From the NCBI GenBank assembly GCA_031552825.1, contig JAVBMD010000008.1:89396-153395 (forward strand): DNA of 64,000 nt, given 5' to 3'. The notes beneath the pieces were generated by a model. The model searched no databases, was not told the origin of the DNA, and saw only the letters and a program-made list of their open reading frames with translations. The position numbers and the translations under genes are program-made. Shown here piece by piece: positions 8,103-16,692 of this stretch (the stretch's first letter is position 1; the number at the start of each line of letters is the position of its first letter). The DNA is from WQXF01 sp031552825 (GTDB lineage Bacteria > Bacillota > Clostridia > Christensenellales > Aristaeellaceae).

Positions 8103-11100
8103 TTACACGTCTAAATCCTCGTCGCGCGGGCGCTGTGTGCGGGGTCTGCGCGGCGCGGCCGGGGGTTCATTCGCGTCTGGCGGCGTGGCGCCTTGGTTCT
8201 GGGGCGGCCTCGCCGAACCTTGCGGCGGCTGCGCGGGGCGCGGCTGCTGAGGCTGCGTAGCCGTGCTGGGGCGCGCATAGGGATTTGTTGTGCCGGGCGG
8301 CACGGTAGGCTGGCCGGGCGTTGCCGGGCGCTGTTGCTGCGCGCGCTGCGCACCCGCAACGCCTGCTGCGCCCGCCGCTCCGCCGACGCCTGCGTCGGGT
8401 CGGCTGCCGGTCGGCGGAATGCGCCCGGTATTGCCGGTAATGGTAGAGGTGGGGCTGCCATCGCGCGGCATGGGCTGCGTCACGGCGCGGCGCTGGCCGG
8501 GCTGACCGCCCTGCGCGGCGTGGGCGCGTTGCGCGGCGGCGCGGGCTGCGGCCTTCTTCTTGTTGTTCTGGTGCAGCGCATAACCGTACACACCGGCGGC
8601 GCCGCCCATCAGCGTGATACCCGCCACCAGCAGCAGCACCGGCGAACGTTGCGTGCCTTGCGGCTCTTCGACGAGCGGCAGGGCGGAAGAGAAGAGCGCG
8701 TCGGAGGCGGCGAAGGGATCCGGCGTCTCCGAGGGGATCGGCGTCTCCGAGGGCGCGGGCGAGGAGGTATCGAAGGGCAGGCCGTCGATGATGCCGTTGG
8801 TCCAACCGCCGTCGATGGCGATCAGATCCGCCAAGCCGCCGTTGTTCTTGGGCGTGCTGGGGATGGTCACGTTGACGTTGCCCTTGCCCGAGTTGTTGTT
8901 GCTGCCGCTATTGTTGCTATTGTTGCTGTTCTGCTGGTTGTACAGCAGGTCGCTGACCTGCGAGATCGTAAGGTTGTTGAGCAAGTCGCTGCGCAGGAAG
9001 CCGATGGTTCCGGCCACATCCACCTTGTACCAAATGGCGTTTTCGGAGCTCACGTTGCCCAGAACCAACGCCAGCGTACCCTTTTTCAGCGTCATGAGAA
9101 TACCGGCGCTGGTGCTGGGGGCGTTGCGCAGGTTGACATTGTCGTTGCGCACTTGGCCGTAGCTGGAAGGGCTATTGGAGTTGACGGGCACGGCGGTATA
9201 AACCGGCAGCGGCGTGGAGAGGTGGCTGATGTATTCCTTCTCCTCCTCGCCGGTAAGGAAGCGCAGCAGCGGATCCAGCACGTAGCCTACGGTCTTGCCG
9301 CTCTGCACCAGATGCCACTTGCGTCCCTGTTCGTCATAGGCCTGCGTGCGCACGTACACGATGGTGTTCATGTTCAGCACATCCTGCAGGATGGCCATCT
9401 CGCTGGGGTTGCCGCGCACCGGCACGTTGTTGACGACGGTGATGGCGTAATGCCCCTCGATCGGCGGCGGCGTGGGGGTTGCGGGCGGCGCGGGCGTGAC
9501 CGGCGCCAAGGTGGGCACCGTGATGGTGGGCTGCGGCGTGGGCGTGGGCTCCGGCGTGGGCGTAGGCTCCTGCGTCGGCTTGAGGGTGGGGGTACTGGGC
9601 TGGCTCTCGAGATATTTCGCCAGTTCCTCGTCGTTCATCAAATCGACAAGGTTGGCAAGGATGTACCCCTTCTTGCCCTGCTTGCCGCCGTTCATCACGA
9701 CGACCTTGTACCACATATCGGAGCCGCTCATGTGCATCTCCGATACCCATACCACGCTGTTCAGCTTAACGGTTTCCACCGTGCTGGAAGAGGTGCTCAA
9801 ATCGGAGCGCACGTTGACGCCCGCGGTGTTGGTGTAGCCATAGCGCTCCACGACGCCTTCCGCAGAGGGCACAGGGCCGGGAATGCGCGGGGTGGGCTCC
9901 GGCGAAGGCGTCGCGGGCGCTTCGGTTACCGGTGCCTCGGTCTCCTGCTCAACCACGGGATCGGCGGGTTTTTCGGTCTCTTGCGGCTTTTCGGTCTCCT
10001 GCGGCTTTTCGGTTTCTACCGCCTCTTCGGTGGGCTGCGGCGTCGGGTCGGCGGGCTTGAGGTAGGGCTGCGCCTGCTCCTCGGTCACCGGCACGAGCAG
10101 GTCGCTGGCCAGCATGTAGCCGACGCGCGTTTCCACCAGCGGCGAGTGTACCGCGTACCACTTGACACCGCCCACATCGATCTCGCTATCGACGTACAAA
10201 ATGACGTCGCCGCCCAATTGCTCAATGAGGGTGCTGGTGCTTTCCGGCGCGAGCATCAGCGGGGAAAGCTCGCCCAAGGGCTTGGTGACGGTCAGCGCAT
10301 AGCCGACATAGGGCGGCGTGGCCACTTCTCCGGTGAGTGCCTGCGCCTGCATCATTTGTTGCGGTTGCTGCGAGGCATCGGCGGGCTGCAAAAGATGCTG
10401 CGCAGTCGCCTCGTCGATCGGCTTGAGCAAATCGCCGCGCACAAAACCGGTAACCCCGGTCGGCTGCCCCTGATCGAGCAGCTGCACGCGGTACCAAAGA
10501 TTATCCGGCAGCGCAACCTTGCCGTCGATGTAGGTCAGATCATCGGTATAGAGCACCGCGATCGCGCTCTCCTGCGAGGAGGCGCCCGCGACGTTGCGCA
10601 CATTGGCGTTTTTCAGCGCCACGGCGTAGGATGCAAAAGAAGTGTCGACCACCGGCTCGGGGGTGGGCTCTGCCACGGCGGGCTGCTCGGTGGGCTGGGG
10701 CTGTTCGATGGCCTGCGGTTGCTCGGTGGGAATCGGCTCTTCGGTAGCGGGCGGCTGCTCAGTAGGCTGCGCCGCTCCCTGATCGGCCTGCAAGCGTGCG
10801 GCGGCTTCCTCGTCGCTGAGCACCTTGAGCAGATCGCTGCGCATGTAGCCTTCGATGCCGCTTACCTGACCCTTTTCCATCACCTGCAAGCGATACCACG
10901 GGAACTCCGATCCGGCCACATCGATCTTGGCGACGATGTGTACCAACGTGCCGCGCGCGATGGCGGAGATCACCGTATCCTTGCCGGAGCCCCCGGCGAC
11001 GGAGCGCAGGTTGGCCTCGGTTTTCACGTTCACTTCGGCATAGGCGGCATAAGGAACCTCACCCGCAGGCTCGGAAGCCGGTACGGCGGTGGGTTCCGGC

Positions 11101-11708
11101 ACCTCGGTCTGCGGCTCCGGCGTGGCGGGCGCGACGGTGGGCTCTACAACCGGTTCCGGCGTAGCGGGTATGGCGGTGGGCTCCGGCTCCAGTTCAATCA
11201 CCGGCTCCAGAGTCGGCATGGGCTCAACGATCGGTTCCTCGGTCGGCACCGGTTCGATGATCGGCTCCGGCGTCGGCTCGGTGATCGGCAGCGGCATCTC
11301 CATCGTCGAAACCGTCAAAATCCACGAGCGCTGCTGCGTCGTGTTGGTGATGGTCATCGGCAGATCCAACATCTCGGTAAAGTTGATGCCCACGGTTTGA
11401 TCGGGAACAAAGATATCGAACTCATCCTGATCCGATACGGTATACATGATGGATCCCAGACGGTTCTGGATCACGAAGGGATCGGTCAATTGCAGCCAAT
11501 AGGCGTGCATGCCGTTGATCGTGCCCTGATATTGCGCAGGCATGGTCACCGGCTCCCCGTTTTGATCCTGCCAATGCAGGGAGATGATCGGCTGTTCCGG
11601 CGTGGAAACGGGGACTTCGACGGCCAGCACGGGCGAAAGCTGCAACGCCAACAGGAGCGTGCAGAGCAGCGCGGCCAAAATCCGGCGGGGCTGTGGCTTT
11701 TTCATCAT
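8103..11708 (-). CDS. Large surface protein with SH3b-like repeats, transmembrane segment and Pro/Arg-rich tail
   Basis: A 1,201-residue protein. Residues 1-32 form a signal peptide (ILAALLCTLLLALQLSPVLA), followed by a unique domain to about 150 and a Pro/Glu/Thr linker. Then come about six bacterial SH3-like domains starting near residues 219, 356, 464, 619, 749 and 844 (motifs NVRSDLSTSSST, NLRNAPSTSAGI). Each is separated by PTPEP-type linkers and ends with a conserved GYxxxxLL...L segment. A hydrophobic span near 1020-1043 (VLLLVAGITLMGGAAGVYGYAL) is followed by a basic KKKAAARAAAQ stop-transfer and a 155-residue Pro/Gln/Arg-rich tail predicted to be cytoplasmic. SH3b domains commonly bind peptidoglycan, so it may link the wall to a cytoplasmic partner. 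The ATG at 11708 follows AAGGAGG by 8 bases; the open frame upstream to 12152 is not coding. No known named family for the whole protein. Confidence 0.88.
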   Translation of the reverse strand: MMKKPQPRRILAALLCTLLLALQLSPVLAVEVPVSTPEQPIISLHWQDQNGEPVTMPAQYQGTINGMHAYWLQLTDPFVIQNRLGSIMYTVSDQDEFDIFVPDQTVGINFTEMLDLPMTITNTTQQRSWILTVSTMEMPLPITEPTPEPIIEPVPTEEPIVEPMPTLEPVIELEPEPTAIPATPEPVVEPTVAPATPEPQTEVPEPTAVPASEPAGEVPYAAYAEVNVKTEANLRSVAGGSGKDTVISAIARGTLVHIVAKIDVAGSEFPWYRLQVMEKGQVSGIEGYMRSDLLKVLSDEEAAARLQADQGAAQPTEQPPATEEPIPTEQPQAIEQPQPTEQPAVAEPTPEPVVDTSFASYAVALKNANVRNVAGASSQESAIAVLYTDDLTYIDGKVALPDNLWYRVQLLDQGQPTGVTGFVRGDLLKPIDEATAQHLLQPADASQQPQQMMQAQALTGEVATPPYVGYALTVTKPLGELSPLMLAPESTSTLIEQLGGDVILYVDSEIDVGGVKWYAVHSPLVETRVGYMLASDLLVPVTEEQAQPYLKPADPTPQPTEEAVETEKPQETEKPQETEKPADPVVEQETEAPVTEAPATPSPEPTPRIPGPVPSAEGVVERYGYTNTAGVNVRSDLSTSSSTVETVKLNSVVWVSEMHMSGSDMWYKVVVMNGGKQGKKGYILANLVDLMNDEELAKYLESQPSTPTLKPTQEPTPTPEPTPTPQPTITVPTLAPVTPAPPATPTPPPIEGHYAITVVNNVPVRGNPSEMAILQDVLNMNTIVYVRTQAYDEQGRKWHLVQSGKTVGYVLDPLLRFLTGEEEKEYISHLSTPLPVYTAVPVNSNSPSSYGQVRNDNVNLRNAPSTSAGILMTLKKGTLALVLGNVSSENAIWYKVDVAGTIGFLRSDLLNNLTISQVSDLLYNQQNSNNSNNSGSNNNSGKGNVNVTIPSTPKNNGGLADLIAIDGGWTNGIIDGLPFDTSSPAPSETPIPSETPDPFAASDALFSSALPLVEEPQGTQRSPVLLLVAGITLMGGAAGVYGYALHQNNKKKAAARAAAQRAHAAQGGQPGQRRAVTQPMPRDGSPTSTITGNTGRIPPTGSRPDAGVGGAAGAAGVAGAQRAQQQRPATPGQPTVPPGTTNPYARPSTATQPQQPRPAQPPQGSARPPQNQGATPPDANEPPAAPRRPRTQRPRDEDLDV

Positions 11709-11793
11709 GGTGCGATCCTCCTTATCATTCGGCGGCTTGTAGCCGATAAACGCGAAATTGCTACGGAAATATGAATATCGAAATATCAACATC

Positions 11794-11822
11794 ATTGTAC
11801 GGCAGCGCCGCGCGGTTGTCAA
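11794..11822 (-). promoter_or_regulatory. Promoter of the SH3-repeat protein gene
   Basis: TTGACA (11817-11822) and TACAAT (11794-11799) on the minus strand have a 17-base spacer. About 85 bases separate the -10 box from the start codon. Confidence 0.78.
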
Positions 11823-11913
11823 TGCGTGTGGCCGGTAGGAATTGTTGGCACGGCTTTGCAGGAGAGCGCGCGCCGCACGGCGTATTTCTAAAGGCGAAAG
11901 AGGTGAGGTTGCC

Positions 11914-12471
11914 GTGCATGAAGAGGCGATCCGTGAGGAAGTCTTGAGCGAGGAGACTCGCTTTGACGGGGTATTGATCCGCGTGGAGCATTGGCGGGTG
12001 CGCCTGCCCAACGGCAAAACCGCGCTGCGCGAGGTGGTGCGCCACCCGGGCGCGGCGGCGGTGGTGCCGGTAGACGCGCAGGGCATCGTGACGCTGGTGC
12101 GCCAGCATCGCCCCGCCATCGGCGCGATGACGCTGGAGATCCCAGCCGGCAAGCTGGATCACCTAGGGGAGGACCCCTTCGCCTGCGCCCAGCGCGAGCT
12201 GCGTGAAGAAACCGGCTTTTCCGCCGAGCACTGGCGGCATCTGACCACCGTGGAAACCACGCCCGGCTATTGTGACGAGCGCATCGCGCTGTATCTGGCC
12301 ACCGGCCTGACCAGCGGAGCGATGCAGTTGGACGCCGACGAGTTCCTGCGCGTGGAGCGCATGCCGCTGGCTGAGGCGGTGGCGCGCGTGATGCGCGGCG
12401 AGCTGGCCGACGCCAAGACGGCGCTGGGGCTGCTCATGGCCGACCGCGTTTTGTCCGGCGGCACTATATAA
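11914..12471 (+). CDS. Nudix hydrolase, ADP-ribose pyrophosphatase type
   Basis: A 185-residue Nudix enzyme, most like the NudF/ADPRase group that cleaves ADP-ribose to AMP and ribose 5-phosphate. The Nudix helix reads GKLDHLGED...RELREETGF. It contains all the catalytic acids (REL-REE), but the loop between G and the first E is one residue longer than the usual Gx5E. LEIPAGKLD upstream is typical for ADPRases. The GTG at 11914 is chosen because GAGGTGAGG lies just upstream; the frame is open to 11842 without similarity. It is a single gene between the divergent SH3 gene and the GH2-like gene. Confidence 0.9.
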   Translation: MHEEAIREEVLSEETRFDGVLIRVEHWRVRLPNGKTALREVVRHPGAAAVVPVDAQGIVTLVRQHRPAIGAMTLEIPAGKLDHLGEDPFACAQRELREETGFSAEHWRHLTTVETTPGYCDERIALYLATGLTSGAMQLDADEFLRVERMPLAEAVARVMRGELADAKTALGLLMADRVLSGGTI

Positions 12472-12526
12472 ACGCGCGAGACAGGCAAAGCGTTGCATGC
12501 AAAAGCGCGGAAATGACAAATTTTCC

Positions 12527-12551
12527 AAAAGTTTTTGAATCAAACTTTTTC
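12527..12551 (+). terminator. Weak terminator-like hairpin after the Nudix gene
   Basis: AAAAGTTT, a 7-base loop, then AAACTTTTT lie in the 120-base gap before the next gene. The short AT stem followed by T residues suggests a weak intrinsic terminator. Confidence 0.4.
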
Positions 12552-12592
12552 GGCGTCCATTTTGGATGCCCGAAGGTTGAGGAGGGGTGGCT

Positions 12593-15040
12593 TTGGCCAG
12601 AAGGAAACCGTTTCCTTCGCAGTGGACGCTGAGCGGAGCGGGGCACGAGGAGGTCCCCTGCGCGGTGCCGGGTACGGTTGCCGAAGCGATGCAGGCGGCA
12701 GATATCGGCGACCCTGCGCTGGGCGGGGAAGCGAGACCTCTCCCGCGCAAAAATCCTGCCTGCCGGGTGGAAGAGGAGCGGTTTGGCTGGGTAGGCCATC
12801 GGCCATGGCTGCTAAAGACGACCGTGCCGCTGGAAGGCTTTTGGGCCGAGCGTACCTACATTGAAATACGCGGCCTGTGCGGCAGCGGCTCGCTGCACAT
12901 CGGCGAGGTGGCGGTGGCGCGCTTTGAGCGCATGCAGGGCGAGACGCTCTATGCCGAGATCACTGCCCACATCGAACCGGTGCAGGAGGAATTGCCGGTT
13001 TCGATCCGCTTCACCGCCGCGCCGGAGCAAGGCGGACTGCAGGCGGCGCTGCCGGGCATTCGCGATGGCGTTTGGCTGCGCGGCGTGAACCGGTTGCTCG
13101 TCACGCGCCTGTGCGTGCGTGCCAATCGCCCGCAGGCCGAACTGATCGCCACCTGCCGGGTAACCCCCTTCCTGCCGGGCAAGTACACCTTCAGCTATGC
13201 GCTGGCCTGCGGCGATACCGCCATCGGCGTGCGCTCCTTCGAAGAAGAACTGGGGGCGGAGGCGACGGTGCTCACCCACGCGCTGCGCCTGACCGACGCC
13301 TCGGACTGGGTGCCCGGCAGCCCCAGCCCGCTCTACAGCGTAAAGCTGGTGGTGCTTTGGCAAAACGTGGGCTGCGATATCGCGTACCAGCAGGCGGGCA
13401 TGCTGCAAGTCGAATCCTCAAAGGTATGGGCAAACTTTCCTGCCTGCGCGTGGGGCATAAACGGCAAGCCGGTGCACCTGCGCGGCACGGTATGGGCGGC
13501 GTCGGCTTGGTATCCCTACGCGCCGGAGTGGATGCAGGCGCAGCTTCGCGCGCTATTGGAGGCGCGCATCCAGTGCCTGTACGTACCGGAACCGCAGGAA
13601 GAACGCTTTTATGACGCCTGTGACCAGCTGGGCATGCTGGTGTGGCAGGCGCTGCCCGACGATCCGCTGCGCGCGATGGAGGTAGCGATGCGGCTGGCGC
13701 ACCGCACCTGCGTGATACAGTGGGGGCTAAACGCCGACCCCGGCGAAGCCGGGCCTGCGGCGCTGCGCGCGCAGGATGACCGAGAAGCGCGCATTCAGGA
13801 GGTGCTGACCGCGCTGCGGGACGACCGCCCCTTTGTCGGCATGACGCCGGGCGGCCCTTCGCCGTACCCCGCGTGGAAGGATCTGGCGCAGCGCCAGTGT
13901 TTCAACGTAGCCGGGCCGCTTTGGTACTTGGGGCCGGAGATGATGCCCCGCTACGCCAACGACGACGACGCGCTGCTGCGCATCACGCGATGCACGGCGC
14001 TGAACGCGCCCGGCACGCTATGCGGCGAGGCCGGGGAACCGCTGCCTTGGCCGCGCGACGGCGGACGCTGGGCGCAGACCGAGGGCGCGCCCACCTTTGT
14101 GGAACAGACGGAAGCTGCGCAGTGGTTTGGCCGCGACGCCGCCGATACGCTGGAGAAAGCCGCGCTGCTTAGCCGCTACGTGCAGGCCGATATGCTGCGC
14201 TACTTGGCGCAACGCACGCGTTGGCGCGGCGCGGTGGGCTTTTTTGCGGGCAGCGCGGGGCAGGTATCCGGCGCGCTTTGCTCCGATGCCATCATCGAGC
14301 GCGACGGCGCAAAGCGCCCGGCCTATCATGCGCTGCGCAACGTCTATGCGCCGGTGCAAGCCTGCGCGGCGCTGGATCGCACCGCCTGCTGGATCGGCAC
14401 GCCGGTGGACGCGGGGATACAGCTGCTGGTCGCCGAGGATGCCGTCGATACCGGGCGCAAGCTGATGGTTACCGCCTCGCTCTTTGGCGCCGACGGCACG
14501 CTGCTGGTCGAGGACATCTGGCAGGCTCCCTGCCGTACCGCCGAGGTGGGGCGCGTGCGTACCACCGCGCCGGATCATCCCTGCGCGCTGCTGCTGCGCC
14601 TGGAGGTATATGATGAGGGCAAGCGCATCGCGCGCGAGGACGTGCTGCTTTGCGTGGGCATGCACGCGCTGCAGGAGGCGCTGGTTTCTTCGCCGCGTAC
14701 CGCCCTTTCCTTGGCGGACGGCGTGCTGACCAATACCGGCGATGTATTGGCGCTTGGCGTCTGCTGCGATGGCTATCTGGATCCCAGCCTCCCCGGTTGG
14801 GGCGCGCTGTTGCCCGGCGAGGGGCTGGCGGTGCGGCCGGGCGCGGCGATAGAAGGGCTAAACATCACGCTGCTGCTTGCAGAGCCGACGGCGGTGCCGG
14901 GAACCGAAGCCAAAGTTGAAATAGAAACCGAAGCCGGAATCGAAGCCGAAGCCGGAATAGAAACCGAAGCTGAAATCGAAGCCGAAGCTAAAATCAAAGC
15001 CGAAACCGAGCATTCATTTTTTCCCTGCGAGGATGTATAA
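12593..15040 (+). CDS. Glycoside hydrolase family 2 (beta-mannosidase-like) protein, possibly inactive
   Basis: About 815 residues with the GH2 layout: jelly-roll sugar-binding domain (to about 180), Ig-like domain, then a TIM-barrel region. The barrel shows GKPVHLRGTVWAASAWYP (about 295), FYDACDQLGMLVWQALPDDP and RPAYHALRNVYAPV, as in beta-mannosidases. Where active enzymes have W(x)GNNE, this protein has IQWGLNADP, so the acid/base Glu appears to be replaced by Ala. A Glu in CGEAGEP may be the nucleophile position. It lacks a signal peptide, hence is cytoplasmic. The last 50 residues are a low-complexity Glu/Ala/Thr/Ile tail encoded by an imperfect short tandem repeat (14925-15015). I prefer TTG 12593, 7 bases after AGGAGG; GTG 12587 is only 1 base from it. 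Activity is doubtful. Confidence 0.75.
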   Translation: MARRKPFPSQWTLSGAGHEEVPCAVPGTVAEAMQAADIGDPALGGEARPLPRKNPACRVEEERFGWVGHRPWLLKTTVPLEGFWAERTYIEIRGLCGSGSLHIGEVAVARFERMQGETLYAEITAHIEPVQEELPVSIRFTAAPEQGGLQAALPGIRDGVWLRGVNRLLVTRLCVRANRPQAELIATCRVTPFLPGKYTFSYALACGDTAIGVRSFEEELGAEATVLTHALRLTDASDWVPGSPSPLYSVKLVVLWQNVGCDIAYQQAGMLQVESSKVWANFPACAWGINGKPVHLRGTVWAASAWYPYAPEWMQAQLRALLEARIQCLYVPEPQEERFYDACDQLGMLVWQALPDDPLRAMEVAMRLAHRTCVIQWGLNADPGEAGPAALRAQDDREARIQEVLTALRDDRPFVGMTPGGPSPYPAWKDLAQRQCFNVAGPLWYLGPEMMPRYANDDDALLRITRCTALNAPGTLCGEAGEPLPWPRDGGRWAQTEGAPTFVEQTEAAQWFGRDAADTLEKAALLSRYVQADMLRYLAQRTRWRGAVGFFAGSAGQVSGALCSDAIIERDGAKRPAYHALRNVYAPVQACAALDRTACWIGTPVDAGIQLLVAEDAVDTGRKLMVTASLFGADGTLLVEDIWQAPCRTAEVGRVRTTAPDHPCALLLRLEVYDEGKRIAREDVLLCVGMHALQEALVSSPRTALSLADGVLTNTGDVLALGVCCDGYLDPSLPGWGALLPGEGLAVRPGAAIEGLNITLLLAEPTAVPGTEAKVEIETEAGIEAEAGIETEAEIEAEAKIKAETEHSFFPCEDV

Positions 15041-15067
15041 TAAACACGGCGAAAGGAGGCGCATACG

Positions 15068-15241
15068 ATGAAGGCGCTATACCGTGGATTTCTGATCGCG
15101 ATGCTTTTGATGATCGCGCTTGGGCTCGCGCTGGTGATACAGGGAGCCGTGGTACACAACCGACGCCCGGTGACGCCGATCGCGCCGGATGGCGTGGCGC
15201 GCTTCCTCCCCGCGCCGGAAGGGGATGCGCCGTATGTTTAG
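15068..15241 (+). CDS. Small single-pass membrane protein (57 residues)
   Basis: ATG at 15068 follows AAGGAGG with good spacing and encodes MKALYRGFLIAMLLMIALGL... The first 30 residues hold one strong hydrophobic helix, then a short polar Pro-rich tail (RRPVTPIAPDG) ends at TAG 15241. The stop overlaps the start of the downstream GNAT gene (ATG 15234) by 8 bases, implying translational coupling. No family recognised. The ribosome site, overlap and hydrophobic profile make it a credible gene rather than a chance frame. Confidence 0.7.
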   Translation: MKALYRGFLIAMLLMIALGLALVIQGAVVHNRRPVTPIAPDGVARFLPAPEGDAPYV

Positions 15242-15803
15242 TGCAAGCAACCAGATCTTTCAGCGCATGCCGCAGCTGGAAACGCCGCGTCTGATCCTGC
15301 GAAGGATTAACATGAACGACGCGCCGGATCTGTTCGCCTATGGGCGCGACCCGGAGGTGGCGCGCCATGTGCTATGGGACGCTTACCGCACCGAATCCGA
15401 CGCGCGCATGTACGTGCGTTTTTTGCAGCGCCAATACCGCAGCGATCAGCCCAGCAGTTGGGGCATCGTGTATAAACCCGACAACCGCATGATCGGCACC
15501 ATCGGCTTCATGTGGTGGAACCGCGACCATAATTCCGCAGAGGTCGGTTACTCGCTTTCCCGCGCGCATTGGAATCAAGGGCTGATGAGCGAGGCGCTGC
15601 TCGAGTTGATGCGCTTCGGATTTGAGGTGATGGCGCTGCACCGCATCGAGGCGCAGCACGAGTGCGATAACCCTGCCTCGGGGCGCGTGATGGAAAAGGT
15701 GGGCATGCGGCACGAGGGTACGCTGCGCGGCCGCCTGTACAACAAGGGGCGCTACGTGGACGTGGAGCTGTACGCGATTCTGCGAGAGCAATTTCAGCGC
15801 TAA
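15234..15803 (+). CDS. GNAT N-acetyltransferase, RimJ/RimL type
   Basis: A 189-residue protein with ETPRLILRRINMNDAPDL at the N terminus, and the acceptor region GTIGFMWWNRDHNSAEVGYSL. HWNQGLMSEALLELMRFGFE follows as the acetyl-CoA binding segment, then NPASGRVMEKVGMRHEGTLR. This is the RimJ/RimL-like family that acetylates alpha-amino groups of ribosomal proteins or small amines; the substrate is unknown here. The ATG at 15234 is chosen because it overlaps the preceding small gene and has AAGGGG upstream. An earlier in-frame start at 15189 would lie inside that gene. Confidence 0.9.
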   Translation: MFSASNQIFQRMPQLETPRLILRRINMNDAPDLFAYGRDPEVARHVLWDAYRTESDARMYVRFLQRQYRSDQPSSWGIVYKPDNRMIGTIGFMWWNRDHNSAEVGYSLSRAHWNQGLMSEALLELMRFGFEVMALHRIEAQHECDNPASGRVMEKVGMRHEGTLRGRLYNKGRYVDVELYAILREQFQR

Positions 15804-15834
15804 CTTCGAAAGCGTTCGCTTGCAAGAGATGAAC

Positions 15835-15972
15835 CCCGAAGGATCCCTAAGGGCGACCGAAAAGCCCTTAGGTCGTGCCCACAGGCACGATATGCCCTAA
15901 CCAAAGGAATTTCGCCCTTTACGGAGGGCGACCGAGGGGCTTTCCGATCGCCCCTTGAAACCCTTCGGCGCT
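15835..15972. repeat. Hairpin-rich intergenic block, possible degenerate repeat element
   Basis: Within 256 non-coding bases are several inverted repeats: CCTAAGGGC...GCCCTTAGG (about 15847-15873), CGTGCC-CACA-GGCACG (about 15875-15890) and CGCCCT...AGGGCG. The outermost arms are CCGAAGG near 15838 and CCTTCGG near 15960-15966. The pattern resembles a short palindromic repeat unit rather than a single terminator. No second copy in this window. Confidence 0.45.
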
Positions 15973-16059
15973 CGTCCAACAGAGCAAATGCTTTTCACGC
16001 CAGCAATGCTTGTCCACCCACATCCTTGATTGTATGCCATAGAACGGAGGAATAGAACC

Positions 16060-16575
16060 GTGCCGCGCACATTTCTGATCGCCGATACGCATTTCGGGCA
16101 CAACGCCATCATCGCTTACGAGCAGCGCCCCTTCGCCGACGCCGCCGAGATGGATCGCGCGCTGATCGAGAACTGGAACCAAGCCGTCGCGCCGGATGAC
16201 TTCGTGTGGATGCTCGGCGACTTCGCGCTGGCTCCGGCGGCACGGGTGCGAGAGGTGCTCGCGCAGCTCCACGGCCGCAAATCGCTGGTGATGGGCAACC
16301 ACGATCGCGCGCATGCCGCCGGTTGGTGGCAGGAGGCAGGCTTCGATTGGGTCAGCCCCTACCCGGTGCTGTTCGAAGAAACGCTGATGCTCTCGCACGA
16401 GCCGTTGTACGTCAACGCCAACATGCCCTACGTCAACATTTTCGGCCACGTACACGGCAACCCGGCGTACAAGGATGTATCGGATCACCACTTCTGCGTA
16501 TCCTGCGAGCGCATCGGGTATACGCCCATCGCGCTGGAGGCGGTGCGCGAGGCCATCGCCGCATTGCGGAAATGA
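16060..16575 (+). CDS. Calcineurin-like metallophosphoesterase
   Basis: A 171-residue protein containing all the family motifs in order: DTHFGH, GDF, GNHD, SHEP and GHVHG. These residues bind the two metal ions of the phosphoesterase fold. Compact proteins of this kind (YfcE or phage-type phosphoesterase) hydrolyse phosphodiesters; the physiological substrate is unknown. The GTG at 16060 lies 9 bases after GGAGG and makes the protein begin just before the first beta strand (VPRTFLIADTHF). An in-frame upstream Met at 16030 has no ribosome site. Confidence 0.92.
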   Translation: MPRTFLIADTHFGHNAIIAYEQRPFADAAEMDRALIENWNQAVAPDDFVWMLGDFALAPAARVREVLAQLHGRKSLVMGNHDRAHAAGWWQEAGFDWVSPYPVLFEETLMLSHEPLYVNANMPYVNIFGHVHGNPAYKDVSDHHFCVSCERIGYTPIALEAVREAIAALRK

Positions 16576-16692
16576 CCGATTCGAAGGGCGCGGCGCTTGG
16601 CTGCGCCTTTTTTCTTTTCCCCGTGAACCGTTTCCACACTTTGGTTGTCCAATAGGCGCAATGCATTGCAAATCCACGCAAGGAGAACCGCC

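Noticed and set aside
8193..11774. 1,193-codon plus-strand frame across the SH3-repeat gene
   Set aside because: Antisense shadow, rich in Arg/Gly/His, with no domain. The minus-strand frame has a signal peptide, SH3b repeats and a good start site.
11842..11913. Upstream extension of the Nudix gene
   Set aside because: No ribosome site and no similarity; GTG 11914 has a good site.
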